This document shows positions 34,273-45,607 of a stretch of DNA of 64,000 nt, piece by piece. A program made the translations under genes and the position numbers. Origin of the DNA: Clarkia xantiana subsp. parviflora (lineage: Eukaryota; Streptophyta; Magnoliopsida; Myrtales; Onagraceae); the NCBI GenBank assembly GCA_036873135.1, contig JAPTYO010000008.1, positions 30,902,761-30,966,760 on the forward strand, read 5' to 3'. A model generated the notes under the pieces. The model searched no databases and was not told where the DNA came from. It saw nothing but the letters and a program-made list of their open reading frames with translations. The number at the start of each line of letters is the position of its first letter. The first letter of the stretch is position 1.

Positions 34273-37200
34273 ATGGCTGGTGGTGGCAAGAAGAAGCAAG
34301 TCCAGGCCAGCAGTTCTCGCCCTGCTGGAACTGTGAATTCCGCGTTGCCGGAGCATGCTGCTGAACAAGGTGAGCACCCTGCTGTTTCTCAGACAGGGGG
34401 GCATGGTGAAGATTATGAGGTCTTAGTCCGAGACACGGCGGTGAACAGGGAGGATATCCCAAGAAGGGAGGTGAATGCTCCTCCAAATCCGGTGGTGCAC
34501 AGAGAGGAAATCCCGCGGAGGGAGGTAGGTGCTTCCTCAAACCCGGAGTTGGCAAAAGCAGTAGCAGATGCTATGCCCATGTTCTTGGCGGCCATGGAGG
34601 CTTTGCTGGACAAGAAAGAGGCTGCCAAGAGGGGAGAAGAGTTACCTCCACGGGAGGAGTTGCCTCCGCCTCCTCCGAGGGAGGTTCAAGAGGAACAGGA
34701 GGTTCAGAGGAGTAAGGGTAAGGAACCCGCGCACTCCGAAAAGTTCGTGGTCGACGGTCCCGGACCAGTGCAGCACAGGACCATTCCCCTGAATGGCCCC
34801 ATCACCCCCGATCAGGTGGTGAAAATCGTCAACATCTGCATGGGCGACCAGAAGCATATGACATCGGAGTTGAGGGACCGATCTACTCATCCTTTTGTTC
34901 CACGGCTGCTAGATACTGTCGCCCCGCCAGGGCTAGGTATTCCGACCATCAAGGAGTACGATGGCGAAGGAGACCCGGTCCGCCATGTTCAGAGGCATGT
35001 CCAGGCCTGTATGGGTAGGACCATGAATGATGACCTCGTGTGTTCGCTGTTCCCGATCACATTGGGAGAAAGGGCCATGACGTGGTTTTTCAGTCTACCG
35101 CCGGGAAGTATTACTTGCTGGGCTGATATGCACGACCGCTTCATCAAGCAATATCAGGGTCGTAGGCGTCTCTTGAAGAGCGTGAGGTCTTTGACCCAGG
35201 TGGTGCAGAGATCTGACGAGTCGTTGGCGTATTACTACCAACGGTTCACTGCTAGTGCCGCGGAGATAGACGAGGAGATACCGGAGGGAGAGACCATCCG
35301 CACCTTCCTTCGGATCCTAACTGCTCCGTATGGTTCCGATCTGATGCACAGTGTAGCCGCGAAGGCTGTATGGAGTATGGAAGCCTTGCAAGCGAGGGTG
35401 AAGCAGCAAATTGACGTGCAAGAGTCAAAGATTGCTGCCGGAGAGCTTGATCCTCCGAAGTCAGGAAGAAGTAAGCCATCGTCCAAGTTGTCTGATGATC
35501 GCAAAGGGAGCGACAAATCGGAGGGAAGTAGGAGCCGTGGTCGCCCCGATAGAAGGGAGGACAAGCGTCCTCCGAGAAAGGATAACCGAGAGGGTCGCAA
35601 TGTTCCCTTCAACAGTTCGATGACCTCTGTGCTAGCAGTGATGGATCGGCAGGGTCTCGCCCGATACCCTCCGAGAAAAGAAGGTGAATTCTTGGGAGGT
35701 CGCTCTGATCGTTACTGTCGGTACCACCGAGCTAATGGTCACGACACAGATAACTGTCGGGAGCTGAAGAAGGAGATAGAGAAGCTGATCCAGAAGGGGA
35801 AGCTTAAGGAGTTTGTTGGTAGGGGACGGTGCCGATCCCGTTCCAAGACTCGATCGCGGTCCCGTTCCAAGTCCCGCGATCGATCTCCGAAGAAGAAGAA
35901 GGTTGAGCCAGAATCCTCCGGTGCCTGTAAGGAGAGGCGGGGAACCATTAACGTTATTCATGGAGGAATGGCGGCGGGAGGTGATACCTCCGCTTCTCGG
36001 GAGAATTATGCTTCCCGTATTTCTGCTGCTGTGGTGCTAGGAAAGATGTCCCGATCGTGGACTGCAAAGGAGGAAATGGTGATTTCTTTCTCAGCGGAGG
36101 ACCTGATAGGCGTGGAGAGCCCCCACGATGACGCCTTGATCTTGACCTTGGATGTGGATGGATTCGAGATGAAGCGGATCCTGATAGACGGAGGGAGCTC
36201 CTCCGACATTCTGTTCATGGACGCCTTGGAAGCCATGGGAAAGACGAAGAAGGACCTGACGCAAGTGAACTTCCCGATGGTGGGATTCTCTGGTTCTACT
36301 TCCTATCCGTTGGGAATGATTACCTTACCGGTGGAATTCGGTAGTGGCTGGAAAGTGGAAAGACGGAACGTGGATTTCGTCGTGGTAGAGTCTGCGGGGA
36401 CGTATAACGCTATCATCGGGAGGACCACCATCAACCCTCTCATGGCAGTCGCCTCGACCGTCCACCAGAAGATGAAGTTTCCGACTGAAAATGGGGTCGG
36501 GGAGGTCAAGGGTGACCAGGTGGCATCCAGAAGGTGTTATGTTAACGCCACTCGAAGGAGAAGGAGGGAAGCCATGGCTGTCCTTCAGACTGATGCCGAT
36601 CCTCGAGAGGGGTTTGGGCGTCCCGCCCCCATGGAGGATCTAAAAGAGGTCGAGGTTGATGGACCTCAGAGGAAAGTGAAGATCGGGTCTGCTTTGTCGG
36701 AGGAACGAGCCTGAGAATTGATCGAGCTCATGAAGGAGTTTAAGGAGTTGTTTGCCTGGTCCCCGAGCGATATGCCAGGTATCAGCCCCGACGTGATAGT
36801 GCACGAGCTGAAGATCGATCCCGCGATCAAGCGTATCGCGCAGAAGAGGCGTCCGATGGGCGCGGACAAGAGGATCGCGATCCAGCAGGAGGTGGGCAGA
36901 CTGCTCGATGCTGGGTTCATCAAGGAGCTCCGATTCCAGACTTGGGTTGCTAACCCGGTCTTGGTGAGGAAGAGTAACGGGAAGTGGCGGATGTGTGTCG
37001 ATTTCCGCGACTTGAACAAGGCTTGCCCGAAAGACTGTTATCCACTCCCGAGAATAGACCAGCTGGTGGATGCCACGTCGGGACATGAGCTGCTGAGCTT
37101 CATGGATGCTTATTCCGACTACAACCAGATCAAAATGGCGAAAGAGGATGCCCCCCACACAACCTTCTATGCTGATAGTGATGTCTATCACTATGATGTT

Positions 37201-39857
37201 ATGCCCTTTGGGCTGATCAATGCTGGAGCAACTTACCAGAGGATGGTGAACAAGTTGTTCCGGGACATGCTGGGAAAGACCATGAAGGCTTATGTGGATG
37301 ACATGCTAGTGAAGTCCCGACAGGCGGGGGACCATGTTCGCGACTTGGCGGTGTCGTTTGAGCGGATGAAGTTTCATTAGGTTCGTTTGAATCCGGACAA
37401 ATGCTCCTTCGGAGTAAACTCGGGGAAATTCCTGGGATTTATGGTGAGCCAAAGAGGAATCGAGGTGAATCCTGAGAAGCTGAGAGCAATCGGGAGGTCC
37501 AGGTGCTGAATGGACGATTAGCCGCGATGAATCGTTTCCTTTCCAAGGCGAGTGACCGAGCCATGCCATTTTTTGATGTGCTAAGGGCCCACAAGAAGTT
37601 TGAATGGTCCGACAAGTGCGAGGAGGCCTTTCAAGAGCTCAAACAACACCTTCGTACCCACCCGCCGTTGGCGAAACCGGTTCCAGGCGAGCCGCTTTAT
37701 CTCTATTTGGCTGTTTCTGAAGTTGCTGTTAGTTCTGTGTTAATAAAGATTGTCAAGGGCAACCAAGTTCCGGTTTATTTTGTAAGCAAGGCGTTTGCCA
37801 AATCTGAAATGAATTATCCCGCTATTGAGAAGTATCTTTGCGTTGATTATTGCTGCTCGAAAACTGAGGCCCTACTTCCACGCCCACGAGATTACGGTAT
37901 TAACTAATCAGCCCTTGAAGCACTTTTTGAACCGACCGGAGGCGTCAGGGAGATTGGTGAAATGGGCAGTTGAGCTTATGGAGTTCCGTATCCACTTTGC
38001 TCCGAGAACGGCTATTAAGGGCCAGGCATTGGCTGATTTTATAGCAGAGTCTACAGAACCCGATCTGGAAGAAGCAGGTCCTGTAGAGGGGGCAACCATG
38101 GAGGTCCCGATAGCAGAACAACCAGAACAGCCAAACGAGGAAAACACCTGGGAAATGTACACTGATGGTTCATCAAGTGTAGAAGGATCGGGGGCAGGAT
38201 TTGTATTGATACCGCCCGGTGGAGGCGAGCCCCTGCGATATGCTTTGGCCTTGACGTTTAGGGCCACCAACAATGAAGCTGAGTATGAGGCTCTCATCAC
38301 GGGCCTTAAAATCGCCAAAGGTACGGGAGTTGAACATTTAAAGGTGAAGTGTGATGCTAGCCTGATCGTGAATCAAGTTCAGGGGAGTTATGAGGCGAAG
38401 AGCCCGACAATGAGGAAGTATTTGCACGAGGTGCAGACTTTGAAGGGAAGCTTCAAAAGCTTCGATATTGAAGCAATCCCGAGGGAAGAAAATGTGGAGG
38501 CAGACGCCGTAAGCAAGTTTGCCCTAGGCGTAGCCCCCGAGGAGAATCGGAAGGTACATTTTATGGAGAGGGTAATTATCTCAACCATTGATCCGTCGAT
38601 AGTATGTGCTATTGAAGCAGGATCGGAGGAAGAGGAGAAACCCACCTGGATGACCCCGATAGTCACATACCTGACTACGGGGGCACTCCCCGACGATGAA
38701 GTGGCAGTTGTTAGGTTGCGTCGAATCGTGAGCAACTACGTGATGGTGGAAACCAGTTATACAAGAGGGGGCATGTAAAGCCTTTCTTGAAATGTGTGGC
38801 GGAGCCTGATACGAATCGGATCCTGAGAGAGTTGCACGAAGGAATCGCGGCCTGTCATGAAGGGGCCCGATCCATTGTGAAGAAAGCACTGAATTTAGGC
38901 TACTATTGGCATTCGATGAACAAGGAAGCGACAGCGATGGTCCAATCTTGTGATGCATGCCAGAGGTACGCTCCGAATATCGTGGCTCCTGCCGCGGACT
39001 TGATGTCCATCAGAAGTGCTTGGCCCTTCGCGCAGTGGGGCATCGACTTGGTGGGACCCCTTCCACAAGCCAAAGGTCAGTGCAAGTATTTACTCGTAGC
39101 CATTGATTACTTTTCGAAGTAGATAGAGGCTAAGGCATTGGCCAAGACGACGGGGCAGCAGATCCTCAAGTTTCTCCAGACTCAGATCGTATCCCGGTAC
39201 GGAGTTCCTCGAGTGCTGATCAGCGATAATGGCCCTCCGTTCAATGGGGCTCAGTTGAAGGAGTACCTGGAGGAATTGAACATCGAGCATCGGACAGCCT
39301 CGGTCCACCACGCTCAAACAAATGGGCAAGTTGAATCAGCCAACAAGATCGTAATGGATGGCTTGAAGAAGAGAGTCCACGCCTTGCAGGGTCATTGGCT
39401 AGATGAGCTTGAAAACGTGTTGTGGGCTGTTAGAACAACACCCAAGCAATCGACAGGGGAGACTCCGTTTGGCCTCGTTTATGGCACGGAGGCAGTTGCT
39501 CCCGTGGAGATAGCAGTGGCGTCCCACCGCAGGAGGTATTATGAGCCTCTGACGAACGAGTAAATGAGACGTCTGGACTTGGATTTGCTCGAAGAGAAGA
39601 GGTGGAAGGCTGATGAAGTTCAGGCTCGGATGCGTCTGGCAACAGCCAAGTACTATAATCGGCGGGTCAAGTCCCGACAATTCTTCGTGGGAGAACTTGT
39701 TTGGCGGAGGAATGAGTTCGTTCATCAAGATCGAATCAACAAGCTATCACCGAAAAGGGAGGGACCTTACAAAATCGTAAGGATGCCAGCCCCAAACGCA
39801 TACAAGTTAGAAGACCTTGATGGCAAGACGTTGAAACATTCTTTCAGTGGCGCCTAA
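34273..39857 (+). pseudogene. gag-pol of element B, multiply broken
   Basis: Gag, zinc knuckle, Arg/Ser stretch and protease (ILIDGGSSSD) are open from 34273 to TGA at 36712-36714 (Arg codon in A). RT continues to TAG 37378-37380 (Gln in A). A deletion near 37490 and small losses near 37838 and 38745 shift the frame through RNase H. TAG at 39120-39122 replaces a Trp in integrase, and TAA at 39561-39563 replaces Glu. The end (HSFSGA then stop) lacks the last residues present in A. YVDD, both RNase H-like segments and D,D,E residues are individually recognisable. Confidence 0.92.
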
Positions 39858-39869
39858 GAGGTGCGTGAT

Positions 39870-40560
39870 GTTAAGTTGCCAACGCAAGTTATCTATCGAT
39901 TGATCCGATGTAAGCCAGCTTTGAGTTGTTAATGAATAAAAGAAGTTGCTTCCGATCAAATTGCTTTTAGATTGATTCTAACTGTTAGTAAGTCGTCCTG
40001 AAGGACGCGATAAAAGCCTTTCGAGGTACGAACAAAAGCCTTACGAGGTACGATTAAGTCGCCTTTATGGCGCGATAAAAAGCCTTTCGAGGTACGGACA
40101 AAAGCCTTACGAGGTATGACTAAGTCGTCTTTATGATGCAACCAAAAAGCCTAGGTATGAATAAAAGCCCTAAGGGGTCCGCGTAAGTCGTCTTTATGAT
40201 GCAGCAAAAAGCCTTAAGGGGACGATTAAGTCGTCTGGAAAGACGCGATAAAAGCCTTAAGGGGTATGATTGAGTCGTCTAGAATGACGCGATAAAAAGC
40301 CTTAAAGGGTGCGAAAAAATCATCTTAAGTGATGTACAAAATTGCCTTGAACGGTATGGACGAGAAACCTTAAAGTGGTGAAGTCCCGAGGAAAACGTCG
40401 CGAAAGACGTGTGAAATTACATTAAATAATGTGGACGAGAAACCTTAAGTGGTAAGTCCTTGTGAAGCATCGGAAGGGTGTATGAAGTCATCTTAAGTGA
40501 TGCATCGGAACGTTTTAAGTAACGAGTCAAGTTGCTTTAAGTAGTGCAATAATGATCAAG
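39870..40560 (+). repeat. Non-coding hairpin array of element B
   Basis: A chain of about 15-20 short hairpins. Several share a TTAAGT-like loop and different complementary stems: CATC/GATG (40321-40334), TGCC/GGTA (40343-40356), ACC/GGT (40367-40379), CGTC/GACG (40396-40409), ACATTA/TAATGT (about 40419-40432), CATC/GATG (40489-40502), CGTT/AACG (40511-40524). Upstream units have longer GTCGTC...GATGC or GACGC stems and GCCTTA-type spacers. Confidence 0.75.
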
Positions 40561-40727
40561 ACTAAAGTAGATGAAAGGAATTTTTATAAGGGCTCAAAGG
40601 CCTAAAGGTTCCGATACAAGGAGTACAAAGAGGAAAATACAAGGACTTAAAGAATAAAGCATTAAGCTTGGTCCTTGTTGGAAGTTGGGTCCTCAGCAGC
40701 TTTGGAGGGAGCAGGATTCGCGGGGTC

Positions 40728-43344
40728 CTAGGCAGAAGGCTCCGCAGTTGGTGGAGTCGGGTCCGCGGCAACTTCAGGAGCATCGGCCTCATCACTTTCC
40801 GCAGGGAGACTGAAGTATTTCTCCGCGAAGGGTGCGAGGGTCTCGGACTTCTTGAAGTCAATGGCATCCTCGTATACCGTGTACAGCTCCTCGACGGCAT
40901 TGAACAGAATGTTCTCCACCTCGGTTTTGCAGAACCCCACGGCATCCGCCTTGAAATCATCGGAGTTCCGATACTCCTCGCGACCCTCCTGGCGACCTTG
41001 AGCCTTCGCCTCTGCCAGCCTGACAGGAAATTCAGCCTTCTCGGCCTCAAGTCCAGCCTTAGCTTCTTCGAGAATGCTCTTCTCGAGGGCAAATTGCCTC
41101 TTCTCCGCCTCGTGCCGCTGCTGTTCCTCTTTGAGCATCCTCCGCTCCCGACGCAGCACGGCTTCATGATCATGGGCCTGCTTTTGCAAGTCCATAGCCT
41201 TCTGGCCGAGGAGGGACTGCTCCTTAGCTATCTTCTCCCTTGCCGCCACAACATCGGCAAGGTCCTCCTGGAGCTTGGCCAAGGCTCTGGGGTCCGACCT
41301 GGCTTGCTCCTCCTCCAAAGCACCCTTCAGAGCAAGGATGTAACCAAAGCAGCGCTGTTGGTTCGCAGTTTCCTAAGGCAAAAGGAAAAGGGATTAAGGT
41401 CCGATAATTCAAGGCAAGAACAACGAAGGTAAGAATAAAAGCGAGAGTAAGTTTTACCTCCATCCGACGGATAGCCATGTCGCGAAGGTCCTCCTCGATA
41501 TCTTCCCGTGCCAAGGAGATTGGGCGTCTCAAGGCTGGTGGAATTGACCCTGCCAGCAGATGCAGGGCCAATTCTGGCTGAAGGTCTCCCCGATGGAGTG
41601 GGACCCCTTGAAGAGACTCGATCGGGTTCCAGGGAACCGTCTCTTGATCGGGGGTGTAAACCTTGTTAAGGTTCCCATCCACGGGGAGAGGAGGGATGAC
41701 CTTGGAAGCTTCAGTCGGAGGAGCCTCGGTCGGGGGCTCCGGAGTTGGAGAGCGCAGATCCAGGGGAGGACTCCGAGACACGTCCTCCACAGTTGGTCTC
41801 AGGATGCTCTGCCCTGGCCTTTGGCGGGGAATCAGGCCTTCAGTCGGCTCCTCGGAGGAGGGGGAAGCCTCCAAGTTAGTCACCTGACGGAACTGAGCTT
41901 CCGTCGGGGCATCCTCAGTCATTGGCTCCTGTGGAGTCGTAGCCCCCGCTGGAGTTGCAGCCTTCGTCGGAGTAAGAGCCTCCGATGGACCTGCGGTTGC
42001 GGGACGAATGAAGTCAGGAAGTGTATTATTTGGGCACCAGATGATACCTCGCGGACGTGTTGGTCCTTTCTAAAGAAGTTGTAGTATCTCGCCTTGAGGA
42101 CGCGGGGGGTTTCTCCTCGAAGTATATATTTGATTTCTCGGACCCGCGATTCCCGGTCAGCAGGGATAAACTCCTCGGGAACCAACCTTCTATATTTCTT
42201 AATAGCGTGGAGAACGCGCTTACCTTCCTCGGCAGTGGTGACACCGAAGGCTTAGTCTATCTCCTCTCTTCTGGCCCGCTTGGCCATCCCGACCTGCTCC
42301 TCGGTCGGAGGAGCTGCAGAAGAAGAGGCCCCCCTCTTCAAGGACTTCGCTTTCGCTTGGAGGAGCCTTGGATAGCATCAGTCTCCCCCTGCTTCAACAC
42401 GAGATGGGTCAGCAGAGATGTCTTCTTGGCTGCAAAAATGAAAATAAAAGGCAGTTAGAAATGTTACCCAAATAACCAGGTTGTCAGAAATTGAATCGAG
42501 GAGTTGGACCCCGATCTGGATCAGGTCCCCCTCCACGAGCTTGTTGGCGTCGAGGGGAGCGAAGGATTCCCCCCAACGGTAAAGCTACACCAACTGAAGA
42601 GTGTTGAAGTCATCCTCGGTGTAGACTTCAAACTTGGGGGCAGGGTCCGCCACAACCTCCCATCGGGGCCATGGGATAGAGCTGTTCTGAACGAAGAAGT
42701 AGTACTTCTTCCATCCACTGTTGTCGGACCCTGAGTCACGAATGAGCCCCCGATCCTTGTTAAACTTCCAGGTCTCACCATCCCAGCCGAACCGAGAAAG
42801 TTGCTCCCTGGTCCATTTGGGGAGTCGGGGGGTGAATGAGCAGACGCCAGCCTTGTTACACTTCATCCCGTAAAAGGTGCGGAAGAGCAGCAAGCTGTAC
42901 GTCCATTGTTGGCGGAGGCACAGAACCTGGAAGGCGTTCCACACGCGGATAGCGTGTGGGGAGAAGGTGGATGGATGCGTCTGATAGAAGTTGCACATCT
43001 CAACCAGATTCCCGCAGAAGGGGAATCGGATCCCGGCGTTTATCTGCCCCGTGGACACAAACACCTCTTCTTCTCGGGGGCGGGTAACTATGTGTCTCCT
43101 CCTGGTGGTTGGCTGGGAATCATAGGGAAAGCGGGGTTCCCATGCTGAAGTGATGCAGCCTTCCCGGAGAGCAGCTTCGTACAGAGTCTCTGAGATTTCG
43201 TTAGTAGCAAGCTCAAAGATAATGGGGTTCCTTCCTCCGGAACTGGCCTCGTCTAAAAACGGCCATAATAGGAAAGCTTAGGAAAGGAAAAGTAGGTAAT
43301 ATCAGTAAATCACAGAAGCAAAGAAGGAAAACCTTACCAGACAT
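40728..43344 (-). pseudogene. Spliced accessory gene of element B, antisense to gag-pol, broken
   Basis: ATG at 43344-43342 is followed by the same tiny first exon and GTAAGG donor as in A. The domain sequence (STGQINAGIRFPFCG, KKYYFFVQNSSIPWPRW) is retained, but TAG in the QLVQLYRWGES region (about 42585) and TAA near 42255 interrupt it. The coiled-coil exon (about 41318-40728) is open and supplies the unshifted version of the segment that is frameshifted in A. Confidence 0.8.
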
Positions 43345-43986
43345 AGTAGATGATGGATTGGAGAAGACGAAGAAAGAACTTGACGGCTGGAGGCCTTGTA
43401 TCACCGGAAAATCAGACGAAACTTGGAGAAAAAGCTTCGAGGTTTGACAATGGCAGAGTCTCCAGAAATCAGAACGGTAGGGAAGGAGTGAATAATGCCA
43501 GGGTTTTGGCTTTTATAGACAAAAGAACAGCTGGACAGATTCAAATCTGGACCGTTGAAGATGAAACAACTCAATCTGGATCGCCGAGATTATAGGGGGC
43601 AGTACGGAAGAGACGTTAATGACGTAATATTGCTTTTTCAGAAAGTAACAGTCACGCCGGTTTAGGCGTCGTTTCATTATCCCTAGCATTTAATGGTGCA
43701 GTAACCGAGGAGTCACCTCGGATTTGGCAACTGTCCTTGGAGTCTAAGGAATTGTGAGTGAGAAGCCTTGTTATTCAAGAATTATACCCAAGGTAAAAGC
43801 CTCCGATGGTAATATCGGGAGGTCCCAAGATAAAAGACTCCGATGGTAATATCGGGAGGTCCCAAGATGAAAGCCTCCGATGGTAATATCGGGAGGTCCG
43901 AAGATGAAAGCCTTCGACGATAAGGTCGGGAGGTCCGGAATTAGAAGACACGACGGACTGCAAGTCCCTCATGTCTTGGGGGCAAA

Positions 43987-44725
43987 TGATGGGTTCCGAT
44001 GTAATCGTTAGCCCCGTTAACAGCCAATAAACGGCGGGTAAGCCCAGTGGGCCTTGTGAAAGACCTGGAAGGTCCAAAAGCCCAGTATGAAGGGTCCCGA
44101 CGAGATCGGTCCCGATATATGAGTTGAATGCTCCCGACGAGAAGCCTCTAAGTAGGCCCCGATATGCCTTTGAGAAGGCCTCGACAATAAAGCCCCGAGA
44201 AAGCTGGCCCTGTCCCGTGGGACGAGGGGTCCTGGGTGGTGACCTAGAATGAGATAACTCTGGAGTCCCTGATATGGATTGGGACTTGTGATCAGAGGAT
44301 AAGACCAAGAAACCCGCCTATTAGATAGAGTAGTGGGGAAACGGTTGAGATACAGATAACCTCCCCCGAGATACGCAGGGCGTGCCCGAGATACGCGGAA
44401 CGTGGGCGAGATACGCGGAGCGTGGGGCGAGATACACGGAATCCCAAACGAGATATACAGAACGTGGGTAAAACTGACAGGCGCGGTTACAGGTAACTGA
44501 GATAACTTCCCCTCCTATATAAAGGAGGAAGTTACCTCAGAAAACACGCATTCTAATACGAACTTAGACTTTTTGCTATCCACCACATCGTTCAAGCTCT
44601 CATTTAAGCATCGGAGAGGGATTCTGGGTCACCACCCAAGTCATCCCCTTTTGCAGGATTACGCGGAGCCCAGGAGTTCAAGTTTCCGTCAAAGAACGTA
44701 ACGGAGCTTCGACCGTGATCCAACA
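43987..44725 (+). repeat. 3' LTR of element B
   Basis: 739 bp, preceded by the polypurine tract GGGGGCAAA (43978-43986) and ending at the accac duplication. Confidence 0.95.
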
Positions 44726-44873
44726 ACCACGAATAGTTGGGGTGGACAGCACTCCAAAGCTTGTAGTTTTTAGCAGTTGAGAACTTTGGGTCTGGCTATT
44801 TTCCAGGCCATCACAAATTGTTGGTTGATGAGGAACTTCTTTAACAAGAATCCTTAAAAGAGTCTCACCTACC

Positions 44874-45571
44874 TGATGGGTCCAACTATAGCCGTCAGGC
44901 CCTTTAAACGGCGAGGAAACGGCAAACAGGCCCACCAGGCCCAGAGTAAGGGTCAAGATGACCTAGGAGAAGGGTCCCGATGAAGGGAGTCCCGACGAAG
45001 CAGGGTCCCGACAGAGTCGGTCCCGACAGTGGAGCTAAAAGCTCCCGACGAGAAGCCTTTAAGTAGGCCCCGATGATGAATCCCTGAGAATGATTGGCCC
45101 TGTCACGATGACGAGGGGCCCCGAGCGGTGACACAATGAGATAACTCTGGAGTCCCCGACGGGAGTCGGGACTCGTTACCAGAGGATAAAGCCAAGATAT
45201 GCGGGGCGTGGCCGAGATATACGGAACGTGGTTAAGATACACGGATCTTGGCCGAGATACGCGGGGCATGGCTAAGATACGCGAGATCGTGTACGAGATA
45301 AGCGGGATACAGGCTAACCACCCCTAACGGTTCGCCAGGTACCTGAGGCACCTCTTTGCCTATAAAAGGGCAGGAGGTCACCTCAGATCACTTACGTTGA
45401 AATTCAATACTTTTGATATCTGTTGCTTGCCAGTCAGACGAGGTACTCATTTAAGCATCGGAGAGGGATTCTGGGTCACCGCCCGGTCTATCCCCTCCTG
45501 CAGGATTGCGTGGAGCGAAGGAGCTAGGATTGCCGTCAAGATCCGTGCTGGAGTTCCACCGTGATCCAACA
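44874..45571 (+). repeat. 5' LTR of element C
   Basis: 698 bp, followed by the TTGGCGCCGTCTGTGGGAA primer site. It has GAGATACGCGG-type repeats (about 45195-45315), TATAAAAGG at 45360, GCATCGGAGAGGG, and a CTGGG/CCCGG stem with loop TCACCG (45471-45486). Confidence 0.95.
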
Positions 45572-45607
45572 TTGGCGCCGTCTGTGGGAAACTAACAAAA
45601 AGCTGAT

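Larger units (their letters stand above)
33480..44725 (+). mobile_element. Ty3/Gypsy (Tat-like) LTR retrotransposon B, complete structure, same family as A
   Basis: An 11,246-bp element flanked by the 5-bp duplication accac (33475-33479 and 44726-44730). LTRs are 739 bp (33480-34218 and 43987-44725) with roughly 18 differences by eye, more than A or C. Inserted in antisense orientation into an E2 exon between Gly and Leu codons. Same order of parts as A. Confidence 0.95.
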
